Shown: positions 1 to 8,242 of the stretch, piece by piece
How positions within the stretch are numbered: the first letter of the stretch is position 1
Layout of the letters: every line of letters starts with the position of its first letter
From: Chryseobacterium indicum
GTDB taxonomy: Bacteria > Bacteroidota > Bacteroidia > Flavobacteriales > Weeksellaceae
Direction of reading: 5' to 3'
Length of the DNA stretch: 64,000 bases
Assembly: GCF_021504595.1 (NCBI RefSeq)
Contig: NZ_JACSGT010000003.1
Location: 310,001-374,000, forward strand
Program-made: the position numbers and the translations under genes
Notes under the pieces: model-generated
Databases searched by the model: none
Seen by the model: the letters and a program-made list of their open reading frames with translations, nothing else
Told to the model about the DNA's origin: nothing

Positions 1-1
1 T

Positions 2-166
2 GATCTTGAAGCCGAAATCGTAAAACTGGAAAACAATCTGGCGTTCTTCAAAAACCCATCAAGAGAAAATCCTATGTTGAGAGATACTTATGATTCTATC
101 GACGAGAAAAAAGCTCATCTGGAAACTTTAAAACAAAATCTTCACAGCATTATTGCCGGAGAATAA
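2..166 (+). CDS. C-terminal end of a DUF349-like protein (partial)
   Basis: An open frame enters from the left edge and gives 54 residues before a TAA stop. The peptide is charged and helical (motifs KLENNLAFF, NPMLRD and HLETLKQNL). This resembles the C-terminal helix pair of flavobacterial DUF349-domain proteins, long coiled-coil-rich cytoplasmic proteins of unclear function. Only the tail is visible, so the family call rests on the LENNL-FF-NP-M pattern. The stop is followed by a hairpin with a T-run, which fits the end of a transcript. Start and full length lie outside the window. Confidence 0.5.
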   Translation, partial: DLEAEIVKLENNLAFFKNPSRENPMLRDTYDSIDEKKAHLETLKQNLHSIIAGE

Positions 167-181
167 CAATATTAAAAAAAC

Positions 182-220
182 AAAAAGAGCGGAGCAAAGC
201 AATTTGACTTCGCTTTTTTC
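182..220 (+). terminator. Putative terminator after the DUF349-like gene
   Basis: GCGGAG and CTTCGC can pair (one G-T) around a 13-nt loop, and the downstream arm runs into CTTTTTTC. It sits between the preceding stop and the chosen ribD start, which argues against ribD starting upstream at 153. Confidence 0.5.
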
Positions 221-227
221 ATTCAAT

Positions 228-1286
228 ATGCAGGACGAATTTTATATTAAAAGAGCCATCGAACTCGCTGAAAAAGCGACTGGAAAAACCTATCCGAATC
301 CTTTGGTGGGAAGTGTAATTGTGCATAACGGTAAAATTATCGGTGAAGGTTATCATCAGAAAGCGGGAGAACCTCATGCGGAAATTAATGCTATTAATTC
401 TGTTGAAGATCCATCTTTAATTCCCGAATCCACTATTTATGTTACACTAGAACCTTGTGCGCATTACGGAAAAACGCCACCCTGTGCTTTAAAAATCAAG
501 GAATTAGGCTTTAAAAAAGTGGTTGTCGGAGCGATGGATTCTCATGACAAAGTGAACGGAAAAGGGAAAAAAATCATTCAGGATGCAGGAATTGAAGTGG
601 TTTCAGGCGTTCTGGAGAAAGAATGTATTGATCTCAACAAAAGATTTTTCACTTACCACGAAAAGAAAAGACCTTACATTATTCTGAAATGGGCGCAGTC
701 CGGAGACGGATTTCTGGATAAAGATTTTAAACCGACTGCAGTTTCAAATTCTCTTGTAAATCAGTTGGTACATCAGTTGAGAGCCAATGAACACGCCATT
801 CTGATTGGAACACAGACTGCTTTAAATGACAATCCCAGCTTAACGGTAAGAAATGTGGAAGGCGTTAATCCTGTGAGAATTTTAATTGATTTTGATCTGA
901 AAGTTCCTCAGAATTTTAAAATTTATAACGAAGAAGCGAAAACCATCGTGATTAATTCTGTAAAAGAAGAAATTGCAGATCATGTTCATTTTATTAAAAC
1001 CGAAAAAGACAATTTCCTTCAGAATCTTATGGAAGCTTTGTATAAAGAACAGATTCAGTCTGTGATTATCGAGGGTGGAAAATTCACTTTACAGCAGTTT
1101 ATAGATGCTAATCTTTGGGATGAAGCCATTATTATTAAAAATGAAAGTCTTCTTCTTGAGAATGGAACCCAAGCTCCTGTTTTTGACCAGTCAAATCCTT
1201 TCAAAACTGAATTTATAAGAGATAACCGCATTGATTTTTTCTTTCAGAAAGTATTTAAATATTTAATAATCAAAAATTTAACATAA
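228..1286 (+). CDS. ribD: Bifunctional riboflavin biosynthesis deaminase/reductase RibD
   Basis: A 352-aa cytosolic enzyme performing steps two and three of riboflavin synthesis from GTP: deamination of the diaminohydroxy-phosphoribosylaminopyrimidine, then NADPH-dependent reduction of the ribosyl side chain. The N-terminal cytidine-deaminase-like domain shows the zinc site: PHAEINAI supplies His and the catalytic Glu, and EPCAHYGKTPPC supplies both Cys ligands. The C-terminal RibD_C reductase domain begins near KRPYIILKWAQS and ends with IIEGGKFTLQQF. Length is normal for the family. I chose the ATG at 228 (MQDEFYIKRA); an in-frame start at 153 would overlap the previous gene and the hairpin and add 25 unconserved residues. 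It appears monocistronic; other rib genes are not nearby. Confidence 0.95.
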   Translation: MQDEFYIKRAIELAEKATGKTYPNPLVGSVIVHNGKIIGEGYHQKAGEPHAEINAINSVEDPSLIPESTIYVTLEPCAHYGKTPPCALKIKELGFKKVVVGAMDSHDKVNGKGKKIIQDAGIEVVSGVLEKECIDLNKRFFTYHEKKRPYIILKWAQSGDGFLDKDFKPTAVSNSLVNQLVHQLRANEHAILIGTQTALNDNPSLTVRNVEGVNPVRILIDFDLKVPQNFKIYNEEAKTIVINSVKEEIADHVHFIKTEKDNFLQNLMEALYKEQIQSVIIEGGKFTLQQFIDANLWDEAIIIKNESLLLENGTQAPVFDQSNPFKTEFIRDNRIDFFFQKVFKYLIIKNLT

Positions 1287-1361
1287 TAAATATTTTGCAA
1301 TTTTTCACCATAGTTTGAAATTAATTATGTAGCTTTATGATGAACTAAAAAAATCATCATC

Positions 1362-1544
1362 ATGAAAAATCTGAGAAAATTATCCAAGCACGAACTCAAA
1401 AGCGTTCTGGGAGGTATCGAAAAATGTTATTATCTTCAAAACGGAACAAAAGTGTGTCCTTGCAACATCCACACGCAATATAACTGCAATGGTGTATGTA
1501 TTCCGATTGGGCAGGCTTGCTTAAACCCACCTATTTCACTTTAA
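1362..1544 (+). CDS. GG-leader cysteine-rich peptide 1 (bacteriocin-like)
   Basis: A 60-aa peptide with the flavobacterial leader form MKNLRKLSKHELKSVLGG, ending in a double glycine at residues 17-18. The mature part would be about 42 residues with five Cys (CYY, CPC, CNGVC and one near the end). Double-glycine leaders are normally cut and exported by C39-peptidase ABC transporters, but none is encoded in this window. Such peptides are usually annotated as bacteriocin-like in Chryseobacterium, and activity is generally untested. A second copy follows 9 nt downstream. Function is inferred from the leader only. Confidence 0.8.
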   Translation: MKNLRKLSKHELKSVLGGIEKCYYLQNGTKVCPCNIHTQYNCNGVCIPIGQACLNPPISL

Positions 1545-1553
1545 AAATATTAT

Positions 1554-1718
1554 ATGAAAAATCTAAAAAAACTACCGAGAAAAGAGCTTAAACATCTTGT
1601 TGGAGGAATAGCACCGGTTTGTTGTTCTTATTATCCGCCAAATTTACAAAGATGCTGTAAAACACCTTCAAGTATGAGTTGTCCTCCGCCTTGGCTGGAA
1701 GGAAGCTTTCCTTGTTAA
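1554..1718 (+). CDS. GG-leader cysteine-rich peptide 2 (bacteriocin-like)
   Basis: A 54-aa peptide whose leader MKNLKKLPRKELKHLVGG matches peptide 1 at most positions and ends in GG at 17-18. The predicted mature part (about 36 residues) contains two CC pairs (VCCSYY, RCCKTP), two further Cys and a PPP motif, and is unrelated to the peptide 1 core. It lies 9 nt after the peptide 1 stop, so the two are probably co-transcribed. Conserved leaders with divergent cores are typical of exported ribosomal peptides. A hairpin follows the stop. The start codon is secured by leader conservation. Confidence 0.75.
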   Translation: MKNLKKLPRKELKHLVGGIAPVCCSYYPPNLQRCCKTPSSMSCPPPWLEGSFPC

Positions 1719-1727
1719 TCAAATAAA

Positions 1728-1753
1728 GAGAACCATAACGGTTATCTTTTTTA
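1728..1753 (+). terminator. Putative terminator after the GG-peptide pair
   Basis: AGAACC pairs imperfectly with GGTTATCT around a short loop, followed by TTTTTTA. It closes the two-peptide unit. Confidence 0.5.
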
Positions 1754-1840
1754 TTGTCCGTTTCCGGGACTTTTTCTTAAAAATATTTTACCTTTGAACA
1801 ATTATTCTAACATTCGAAAAAATATTTTTCCTCATTATAT

Positions 1841-2443
1841 ATGTTCAATTTTAAGACGATAGAATCTGCGGTAGAAAATACTTTGTTAAAAGAAAAGGGA
1901 AGTAAATTTCTGGGTTTTGCATTCCCGGTGAACAACGAGGAAGAACTGAAACACGCTTTGGAAAAAATCCGCGCAGAACATCCGAAGGCAACGCATCATT
2001 GTTATGCTTTCAGGATGGGACTTAACGGAGAAAATTATCGCGCAAATGACGACGGAGAACCTTCGGGAAGTGCTGGACTTCCGATTTACAACCAGTTATT
2101 GGCCAATGAAATTACGAATGTTCTGGTTATTTCTGTCCGTTACTACGGAGGAACAAAACTGGGGGTTTCCGGTTTGGTAAAAGCCTATAAAGAATCGGCA
2201 AAAATTACACTGGAAGAAGCAAATATCATTACAAAAGAACTTGAAACGACTGTTGAGATTCAGTTTAATTTTAATCAGCAGAATATCATTTTCACTTTAC
2301 TGTCGAAGTATGATGCAAAAGTCCTGCAATTTGATGCGAATGAAAACTGCATAGTAACCTCTTCCCTGAAACTTTCACAAAAAGAAAGCATCTCGGAAAA
2401 GCTATCCGAGATGCAATATGTTTCATTCACATTTAAAGATTAA
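1841..2443 (+). CDS. YigZ/IMPACT family protein
   Basis: A 200-aa protein of the UPF0029/IMPACT family. Hallmarks are KGSKFLGFAFPV near residue 20, HHCYAFRMG, the DDGEPSGSAGLPI signature near residue 70 and VRYYGGTKLGVSGLVKAY near 100. A C-terminal DUF1949-like part follows. The fold is related to ribosomal protein S5 domain 2 and elongation factor G domain IV. Bacterial members have no firmly established role; eukaryotic IMPACT acts in translational stress control. Its end overlaps the convergent zinc protease gene by 4 nt, so there is no room for a terminator between them. Confidence 0.9.
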   Translation: MFNFKTIESAVENTLLKEKGSKFLGFAFPVNNEEELKHALEKIRAEHPKATHHCYAFRMGLNGENYRANDDGEPSGSAGLPIYNQLLANEITNVLVISVRYYGGTKLGVSGLVKAYKESAKITLEEANIITKELETTVEIQFNFNQQNIIFTLLSKYDAKVLQFDANENCIVTSSLKLSQKESISEKLSEMQYVSFTFKD

Positions 2444-3159
2444 TCTCTTCTTCCTCCCATTAATAAGGAAGCAAAATAAAGAAGCTGTACCAGAGAGCCG
2501 ATCGCAGCAACAACGTAAGTTCTCGCTGCCCATTTCAAGCTGTCTTTTACGCCTACATATTCTTCGGTAGTTACCGTTCCCGTATCGCGAAGCCATTTCA
2601 TTGCCCTGTTGCTTGCATCATATTCTACAGGAAGTGTTACAAATGCGAAAAGCGTTGTTAAGGCAAACATAATCACTCCTATGGTAAGAATCAGTTCATT
2701 TCCGCTTAATGCCATGATGACAAGCCCTCCCATGATTACAAACTGCATCAGATTGGAGCTTATATTTACTATCGGAACCAATTTGGATCGTAACTGCAAC
2801 ATGGAATATCCTACTTTATGCTGAACGGCATGACCGCATTCATGAGCTGCAACAGCCGCTGCCGCTGCATTCCTCTGCATATAAACCGCTTCGGAAAGAT
2901 TAACTGTTTTATTTTCGGGGTTGTAATGATCTGTTAACTGTCCCGGAACCGACATTACCTGAACGTCGTTAATTCCGTTATCTCTCAGCATTTTTTCCGC
3001 CACTTCCTTTCCGGAAAGCCCGTTTCTGAGGTAGATTTTAGAATACTGTTCAAACTTCGATTTCAGCCTCCAAGAGACAAACCAGCTCACCGCCATCGAA
3101 ACAATAATAATCAAATAATAACCATTCATCTCTGTAATCTTTAATAATATACTTTTCAT
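2440..3159 (-). CDS. YugP-type membrane zinc metallopeptidase
   Basis: A 239-aa integral membrane protein with the zinc-binding motif HECGH at residues 106-110, followed by AVQHK. An N-terminal membrane segment (YYLIIIVSMAVSWFVSW) precedes the peptidase part, and two or three hydrophobic helices follow (about 130-175 and 215-235). The family (Zn_peptidase_2, YugP) is thought to be a membrane-bound protease with unknown substrates. The last residues of the gene overlap the convergent YigZ gene. An internal ATG 30 nt downstream (MNGYYLIII) fits family starts equally well and may be the true start. Confidence 0.88.
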   Translation of the reverse strand: MKSILLKITEMNGYYLIIIVSMAVSWFVSWRLKSKFEQYSKIYLRNGLSGKEVAEKMLRDNGINDVQVMSVPGQLTDHYNPENKTVNLSEAVYMQRNAAAAAVAAHECGHAVQHKVGYSMLQLRSKLVPIVNISSNLMQFVIMGGLVIMALSGNELILTIGVIMFALTTLFAFVTLPVEYDASNRAMKWLRDTGTVTTEEYVGVKDSLKWAARTYVVAAIGSLVQLLYFASLLMGGRRD

Positions 3160-3204
3160 CCCATATGATGTAAAAACTGTGCCAAAGTATTGTATTAATT
3201 TAGC

Positions 3205-3212
3205 TATATTTG
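3205..3212 (+). promoter_or_regulatory. Candidate -7 box for the acetyltransferase-like gene
   Basis: TATATTTG matches the Bacteroidota TAnnTTTG box, 23 nt before the ATG. The -33 element is not clear. Confidence 0.4.
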
Positions 3213-3235
3213 TTCCATAATTTCACGAAAGAATC

Positions 3236-4363
3236 ATGTCAGAAATTTCAGTTATTGAGGTAAAAAACAGCGATCAGCTAAAGCAATTCGTAAGATTTCC
3301 GATGGATCTGTACAAAAACAATCCGTATTACGTTCCGGCTCTTATTAATGATGAGATTAAAATATGGAACCCGAAGGAAAATCCGGCACTGCAATACTCT
3401 GAAGCCAAACAGTTTCTTGCATATCAGAATAATAAAATCGTCGGAAGAATTGCCTTAATGATCAATCATAAGGAAGAACGCGAACTAGGGATAAGAAAAG
3501 TACGTTTTGGCTGGATTGATTTTGTTGATGATGAAAAAGTCTCTCAGGCACTCATCGGAAAAGCAGTTGAATACGCCAAAGAAAAAAATATCGGAAAAAT
3601 TGAAGGACCAATGGGTTTTACCAACCTTGATAAAGCCGGAATGCTGACTTTAGGCTTCGATAAACTGGCAACGATGATCGGAATTTACAATCATGATTAT
3701 TATCCCAAACATCTGGAAAAGTTAGGCTTAACCAAAGAAAAAGAATGGGTGGAATTTGAAATTATGTTCCCGGATTCTCTGCCGGAGAAAATTTACAAAT
3801 TCAATGAATTAATTTCCCAGAAATACCATCTGAAAGTTTTAAGATTTAAATCTAAAGAAGAAATCCTACAGTATGTGGATGCGATGTTTGATCTGCTGGA
3901 TGAAACGTACAAGCACCTTTCTACCTACACTCCTATTTCGGACGAACAAAGGAAAACCTATAAAGAGAAATATTTCCCTTTAATCGATAAAGATTTTATC
4001 GTGTGCATTGCCGATGAAAACAATCATTTGATTTCATTTGCTATTACAATGCCCTCCTATTCAAAAGCTTTGCAAAAGTCCAAAGGCAAACTGCTTCCTT
4101 TCGGATGGTGGCATTTTTTACAGGCAGGAAAGAAAAACGACAGGGCAAATTTTTACCTGATCGGAATCCATCCCGATTATCAGAGACGCGGTGTAACGTC
4201 CATCATTTTTAAAGAAATCTGGGATATTTTCAATAAAAAAGGAGTGAAATATCTGGAAACCAATCCGGAACTGGAAGAAAACAAAAGCATTCAGCTTCTT
4301 TGGCAGGATTACAATCCCGTAAACCATAAAAGAAGGAGAACCTACGCTCTGGAAATCAAATAA
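3236..4363 (+). CDS. GNAT-like acetyltransferase-family protein
   Basis: A 375-aa soluble protein. The N-terminal half carries a pattern common in conserved Bacteroidota proteins of this type: FVRFPMDLYKNNPYYVP, then GRIALMIN, and GPMGFTNLDKAGML near residue 125. The C-terminal part has a GNAT acetyl-CoA-binding signature: FYLIGIHPDYQRRGV near residue 305 (motif A, with R-R-G) followed by an IFKEIWDIF helix. The substrate is unknown. It has its own promoter candidate and is followed by a small membrane-protein gene on the same strand. Confidence 0.75.
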   Translation: MSEISVIEVKNSDQLKQFVRFPMDLYKNNPYYVPALINDEIKIWNPKENPALQYSEAKQFLAYQNNKIVGRIALMINHKEERELGIRKVRFGWIDFVDDEKVSQALIGKAVEYAKEKNIGKIEGPMGFTNLDKAGMLTLGFDKLATMIGIYNHDYYPKHLEKLGLTKEKEWVEFEIMFPDSLPEKIYKFNELISQKYHLKVLRFKSKEEILQYVDAMFDLLDETYKHLSTYTPISDEQRKTYKEKYFPLIDKDFIVCIADENNHLISFAITMPSYSKALQKSKGKLLPFGWWHFLQAGKKNDRANFYLIGIHPDYQRRGVTSIIFKEIWDIFNKKGVKYLETNPELEENKSIQLLWQDYNPVNHKRRRTYALEIK

Positions 4364-4405
4364 TTTTTCATCATCAAAAAGTAGACTTATTGTAAGTTTT
4401 AAAAT

Positions 4406-4582
4406 ATGAAACCACAACTCATCATTTTCGGAATTTTAATTGCCGGATTCATTGTTTTCAATTTATTTTTCCAGTTGCCGGATGACAGAACCAATACAGC
4501 AGTGAATATTATCTACGCAAGTCTACTATTTGCCTATATTTCCTTTATGGCGTATTCTCTCATCAGAAAAATGAAAAAATAA
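4406..4582 (+). CDS. Small two-helix membrane protein
   Basis: A 58-aa frame beginning MKPQLIIFGILIAGF and ending KMKK. Two hydrophobic segments (about residues 4-23 and 33-51) are separated by a short polar loop (PDDRTNTAV), which predicts a helical hairpin with a basic C-terminal tail. I do not recognise the family. It follows the acetyltransferase-like gene by 42 nt and precedes the nuo promoter. Clean hydrophobic periodicity and a positive tail make it more likely a real gene than a chance frame. Confidence 0.6.
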   Translation: MKPQLIIFGILIAGFIVFNLFFQLPDDRTNTAVNIIYASLLFAYISFMAYSLIRKMKK

Positions 4583-4672
4583 TCGTTATTTTTAATGATT
4601 CTAAATTATCCGTTTTATCCATTTTCAAGCTACTTTTAACCTCATAAATTTCATGCTTTCTTGTTTATTCGC

Positions 4673-4680
4673 TAAATTTG
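4673..4680 (+). promoter_or_regulatory. Candidate -7 box of the nuo operon
   Basis: TAAATTTG is a perfect TAnnTTTG match, 23 nt upstream of the nuoA ATG. The -33 region is AT-rich without a clean TTTG. This is the only convincing promoter seen before the operon. Confidence 0.5.
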
Positions 4681-4703
4681 CAAATTGAGATAATAATGCA
4701 AAA

Positions 4704-5075
4704 ATGAATTTACCTGAAAGTTATATTCCAATCCTTATACAAGCAGGTGTTGCGATCGGTTTCGTAGCCATTTCTTTGCTTGGAGCGCATTTTTTAGGTC
4801 CGAAACAGAAAAAAGGAAATTCTGTAAAAAACCAGAGCTGGGAATGTGGAGTCCCGGTAGAAGGAAATGCAAGAACACCGTTTTCCATTAAATACTTTTT
4901 GACGGCGGTATTATTCGTATTATTCGATATTGAAATCGTATTTTTTTATCCGTACGCAGTAAACTTCAGAGAATTCGGAATGGAAGGATTCCTTGCCGTT
5001 CTTACATTCGTGGCAATCTTTTTCATGGCATTTTTCTATGTTTGGAAAAGAGGTGCTTTAGATTGGGATAAATAA
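4704..5075 (+). CDS. nuoA: NADH-quinone oxidoreductase subunit A
   Basis: A 123-aa membrane subunit of complex I with three transmembrane helices. The conserved loop WECGVPVEGNARTPFSIKYF and helix FVLFDIEIVFFYPYA (Asp and Glu conserved near the quinone-channel entrance) are present. It sits in the membrane arm next to NuoH and the NuoBCD module. It is the first gene of the operon, behind a TAAATTTG box. The following 104-nt spacer is made of AT-rich word repeats rather than a terminator. Confidence 0.97.
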   Translation: MNLPESYIPILIQAGVAIGFVAISLLGAHFLGPKQKKGNSVKNQSWECGVPVEGNARTPFSIKYFLTAVLFVLFDIEIVFFYPYAVNFREFGMEGFLAVLTFVAIFFMAFFYVWKRGALDWDK

Positions 5076-5179
5076 GAAATTATAAATTTTAAATTACAAA
5101 TTTTAGATGGCGATTTTCGATTAAAGTTTACATTAACAATAATTTAGAATCTAAAATTTAAAATCTAAAATCTACTAAA
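5076..5179. repeat. Inverted AT-word array between nuoA and nuoB
   Basis: The left part repeats words such as AAATTTTAAATTAC and AAATTTTAGAT. The right part carries the reverse-complement words (TCTAAAATTTAAAATC). A central stretch of about 40 nt (near GGCGATTTTCGATT) separates them. No coding potential and no T-run terminator. It belongs to the word-array class seen in many spacers here. Confidence 0.6.
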
Positions 5180-5740
5180 ATGTCAGATAACAAACCAGTA
5201 ATAAGAACAGATGCACCTGCTCCGGAAGGATTTGAAGGAGAAGGGTTTTTCGCAACGAAACTGAGCAGTGTAATCGGGATGGCAAGAAAATTTTCTCTTT
5301 GGCCGTTACCATTTGCAACCTCTTGTTGCGGTATTGAGTTTATGGCTACGCTGAATCCAACATACGATGCTTCCAGATTTGGTATGGAAAGAAACTCTTT
5401 CTCTCCAAGACAGGCAGATATGTTGATGGTTTGCGGAACAATATCCAAAAAATTAGGACCTGTCCTGAAAGAAGTATACACTCAGATGGCAGAACCGAAA
5501 TGGGTAGTTGCAGTTGGAGCCTGCGCTTCCAGCGGTGGTATTTTTGATACATATTCTGTTTTACAGGGTATTGACAAAATTATTCCGGTAGACGTTTACG
5601 TTCCGGGATGTCCTCCGAGACCGGAACAGATTATTGAAGGCGTAATGCAGGTTCAGGCTTTGGCAGAAAGCGAAAGCATCAGAAGAAGAGATATGCCTGA
5701 ATATCAGAAATTACTAGATTCTTACAATATTAGCAACTAA
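5180..5740 (+). CDS. nuoB: NADH-quinone oxidoreductase subunit B
   Basis: A 186-aa peripheral-arm subunit that ligates cluster N2, the last iron-sulfur centre before quinone. Ligand motifs are visible: ATSCCGIEFM (adjacent Cys pair) near residue 47, GACASSGG near 113 and VPGCPPRPE near 143, giving the four expected cysteines. The length matches typical NuoB. The stop is 4 nt before nuoC, so the two are probably translationally linked. Confidence 0.97.
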   Translation: MSDNKPVIRTDAPAPEGFEGEGFFATKLSSVIGMARKFSLWPLPFATSCCGIEFMATLNPTYDASRFGMERNSFSPRQADMLMVCGTISKKLGPVLKEVYTQMAEPKWVVAVGACASSGGIFDTYSVLQGIDKIIPVDVYVPGCPPRPEQIIEGVMQVQALAESESIRRRDMPEYQKLLDSYNISN

Positions 5741-5744
5741 CGGA

Positions 5745-6239
5745 ATGACAAACGAATTTGTATTAGAAGCAATTACAAGAGAATTTCCGGAGTCTGTTAT
5801 TGCAAGTTCAGAGCCTTATGGAATGCTGACGATTGAGGTAAAAAAGGAAGACCTGAAGAAAATCATTCACTATCTGAAAGATTCATCACTGGAAATCAAT
5901 TTCCTTACCGATGTATGCGGAATCCATTACCCTGAGTTTCCGGAAAAGGAAATCGGCGTGGTTTATCACCTGCACAACATGATGACGAACTTCAGATTAC
6001 GTCTGAAAATATTCATGTCCAGAGAAAACATCGAGGTAGATTCTTTAGTGGAACTGTATGCAGGAGCCAACTGGATGGAAAGAGAAACGTATGACTTCTA
6101 CGGAATCAAATTTAAAGGACATCCGGATCTGAGACCTATTTTAAATATGGAAGATCTTGGTTACCACCCGATGCTGAAAGAATATCGTTTGGAAGACGGA
6201 ACAAGAACGGATAAGAACGACAGCATGTTCGGAAGATAA
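5745..6239 (+). CDS. nuoC: NADH-quinone oxidoreductase subunit C
   Basis: A 164-aa subunit of the 30-kDa family that packs against NuoD near the quinone site. It carries the signature ANWMERETYDFYGIKFKGHPDLRPILN near residues 105-130 and the conserved DVCGIHYPEFP segment. It is a stand-alone NuoC, not the NuoCD fusion of enterobacteria. The gene follows nuoB by 4 nt. Confidence 0.95.
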   Translation: MTNEFVLEAITREFPESVIASSEPYGMLTIEVKKEDLKKIIHYLKDSSLEINFLTDVCGIHYPEFPEKEIGVVYHLHNMMTNFRLRLKIFMSRENIEVDSLVELYAGANWMERETYDFYGIKFKGHPDLRPILNMEDLGYHPMLKEYRLEDGTRTDKNDSMFGR

Positions 6240-6303
6240 AAAAGCGAATGGCACCAATGGCAGCGAGCCAATAGCCAGAAGCAAATAGCTAAAAGCAATC
6301 ATT
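6240..6303. repeat. AGC-word array between nuoC and nuoD
   Basis: The spacer consists of reiterated words: GCGAATGGC, AATGGCAGC, AGCCAATAGCC, AGAAGCAAATAGC, TAAAAGCAA. The same words recur before nuoF (8200-8242) and nuoG (10495-10525). Only one orientation is present here. Confidence 0.6.
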
Positions 6304-7527
6304 ATGAAAGATAACTCATTATCTAATATACTCAACCAATACGAAAGTAAGGAACAGATTGACGGACAGTTATACACCCTCAATTTAGGACCTACCCACC
6401 CTGCGACGCACGGTATTTTCCAGAATATCTTAACGATGGACGGAGAAAGAATCCTTCATGCAGAGCAGACTGTGGGATATATTCACAGAGCATTTGAGAA
6501 AATTTCTGAAAGAAGAAACTATTCTCAGATCACTACCCTTACCGACCGTATGAATTACTGTTCTGCGCCGATTAACAATTTAGGTTGGCACATGACGGTT
6601 GAAAAACTGATCGGCGTTGAAGTTCCTAAACGTGTAGACTATATGCGTGTTATTTTAATGGAGCTTGCAAGGATCGGAGATCACCTGATCTGTAACGGTG
6701 TAACAGGAATGGACTCCGGAGCAATTACCGGTCTTACCTACATGTTCATCGAAAGAGAACGTATCTACGATATGTATGAGCAGATCTGCGGAGCGAGAAT
6801 GACGACCAATATGGGAAGAATCGGAGGTTTTGAAAGAGATTTCACTCCAAAATTCCATGAGTTATTAAAGGATTTTCTTAAAACGTTCCCGCCAAGATTC
6901 AAAGAATTCTGTACATTATTAGAAAGAAACAGAATCTTTATGGACAGAACCATCGGAGCAGGATCTATTTCTGCAGAAAGAGCATTAAGCTATGGTTTCA
7001 CAGGCCCGAATTTACGTGCAACAGGTGTGGATTATGACGTGAGAGTTGCGCAGCCTTATTCTTCTTACCAGGATTTCGACTTTATCATTCCGGTGGGAAC
7101 TTCCGGAGATACCTACGACCGTTTCATGGTTCGTCAGCAGGAAATCTGGGAATCTATCAAAATCATCAAACAAGCATACGAAAATCTTCCTGAAGGACCA
7201 TTCCACGCGGATGTTCCTGATTTCTATCTTCCTGAAAAGGCAGATGTCTACAAGAAAATGGAAGCACTGATTTACCATTTCAAAATTGTAATGGGAGAAA
7301 CAGATGTACCGAAAGGAGAAGTATATCATGCAGTAGAAGGCGGAAACGGAGAATTAGGTTTCTATCTGGTGAGTGATGGCGGAAGAAGTCCTTACCGACT
7401 GCATTTCAGAAGACCTTGTTTTATCTACTATCAGGCATATCCTGAAATGATTACAGGTTCTGTAATTTCAGATGCGATCGTTACGATGTGTAGTATGAAT
7501 ATTATTGCGGGAGAATTAGACGCATAA
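6304..7527 (+). CDS. nuoD: NADH-quinone oxidoreductase subunit D
   Basis: A 407-aa 49-kDa-family subunit, related to the large subunit of NiFe hydrogenases, forming the quinone-binding pocket with NuoB. LGPTHPATHGIF near residue 29 holds the conserved histidines on the pocket loop. GRIGGFERDF, GVDYDVR and the C-terminal PEMITGSVISDAIVTMCSMN are also conserved. The length matches non-fused NuoD. Confidence 0.97.
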   Translation: MKDNSLSNILNQYESKEQIDGQLYTLNLGPTHPATHGIFQNILTMDGERILHAEQTVGYIHRAFEKISERRNYSQITTLTDRMNYCSAPINNLGWHMTVEKLIGVEVPKRVDYMRVILMELARIGDHLICNGVTGMDSGAITGLTYMFIERERIYDMYEQICGARMTTNMGRIGGFERDFTPKFHELLKDFLKTFPPRFKEFCTLLERNRIFMDRTIGAGSISAERALSYGFTGPNLRATGVDYDVRVAQPYSSYQDFDFIIPVGTSGDTYDRFMVRQQEIWESIKIIKQAYENLPEGPFHADVPDFYLPEKADVYKKMEALIYHFKIVMGETDVPKGEVYHAVEGGNGELGFYLVSDGGRSPYRLHFRRPCFIYYQAYPEMITGSVISDAIVTMCSMNIIAGELDA

Positions 7528-7630
7528 AATTGTAAAAAGTATCATTGTAAAATGTATTCATGATTTTGCAGTGATTAAAATAAATAAGTCATTAGTACAT
7601 TGTACGTTGTACAATAATACATTAAATAAA
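7528..7630. repeat. TTGTA/TACAAT word array between nuoD and nuoE
   Basis: The left words (ATTGTAAAAAGTATC, ATTGTAAAATGTATT) are mirrored on the right by complement-type words (GTACATTGTACGTTGTAC, AATAATACATT). No gene. An in-frame ATT start at 7571 would extend nuoE into this spacer, but the extension is not conserved. Confidence 0.5.
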
Positions 7631-8140
7631 ATGAGCGAAACAATAGCTTTTAAACCGGAAAGTTTAGCACAGGTACACAAAATCATCGCAAGATATCCTG
7701 AAGGAAGACAAAAATCTGCCCTTATTCCTGTACTTCATTTGGCACAGAAAGAATTCGGAGGCTGGTTAGACGTTCCGGTAATGGATTATGTTGCAGAATT
7801 ATTGAGTATAAAACCTATCGAAGTTTATGAAGTAGCTACTTTCTACACCATGTTCAACATGAAGCCGGTAGGTAAATATGTTCTGGAAGTTTGCAGAACC
7901 GGACCTTGTATGGTTTCGGGAAGTGAAAAAATCCTAGACCATATCCGTACAAAACTGAACATTAAAGACGGACAGACCACGGAAGACGGAATGTTTACTT
8001 TAAAACCTGCTGAATGTCTGGGAGCTTGTGGATATGCTCCGATGATGCAGCTTGGAAAATTTTTCCATGAAAATTTAACGATAGAAAAAGTAGACGAGAT
8101 CCTTGATCTTTGCAGAGAAGGACAAATCGCTTTAGACTAA
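7631..8140 (+). CDS. nuoE: NADH-quinone oxidoreductase subunit E
   Basis: A 169-aa 24-kDa-family subunit with a thioredoxin-like fold and a [2Fe-2S] cluster (N1a). Ligands lie in CRTGPCM near residue 93 and in AECLGACGYAP near 134 (C-x4-C and C-x3-C). VATFYTMFNMKPVGKY is the usual preceding segment. I start it at the ATG giving MSETIAFKPE; the upstream extension is spacer sequence. It works with NuoF in the NADH-dehydrogenase module. Confidence 0.96.
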   Translation: MSETIAFKPESLAQVHKIIARYPEGRQKSALIPVLHLAQKEFGGWLDVPVMDYVAELLSIKPIEVYEVATFYTMFNMKPVGKYVLEVCRTGPCMVSGSEKILDHIRTKLNIKDGQTTEDGMFTLKPAECLGACGYAPMMQLGKFFHENLTIEKVDEILDLCREGQIALD

Positions 8141-8242
8141 CAGAAATTTTAAATTCTACATTTTAGATTTTAAATTATTCACTTAACGTTTAATCATAAT
8201 TAATGCAAGAAGCCAAAAGCCTATTGCAAGAAGCAAATAACA
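8141..8242. repeat. Two word arrays between nuoE and nuoF
   Basis: The left half repeats AAATTTTAAATTC and ATTTTAGATTTTAAAT (as in the nuoA-nuoB spacer). The right half repeats GCAAGAAGCCAAAAGCC and GCAAGAAGCAAAT (as before nuoD). It is a junction of two word families in a single spacer. Confidence 0.55.
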
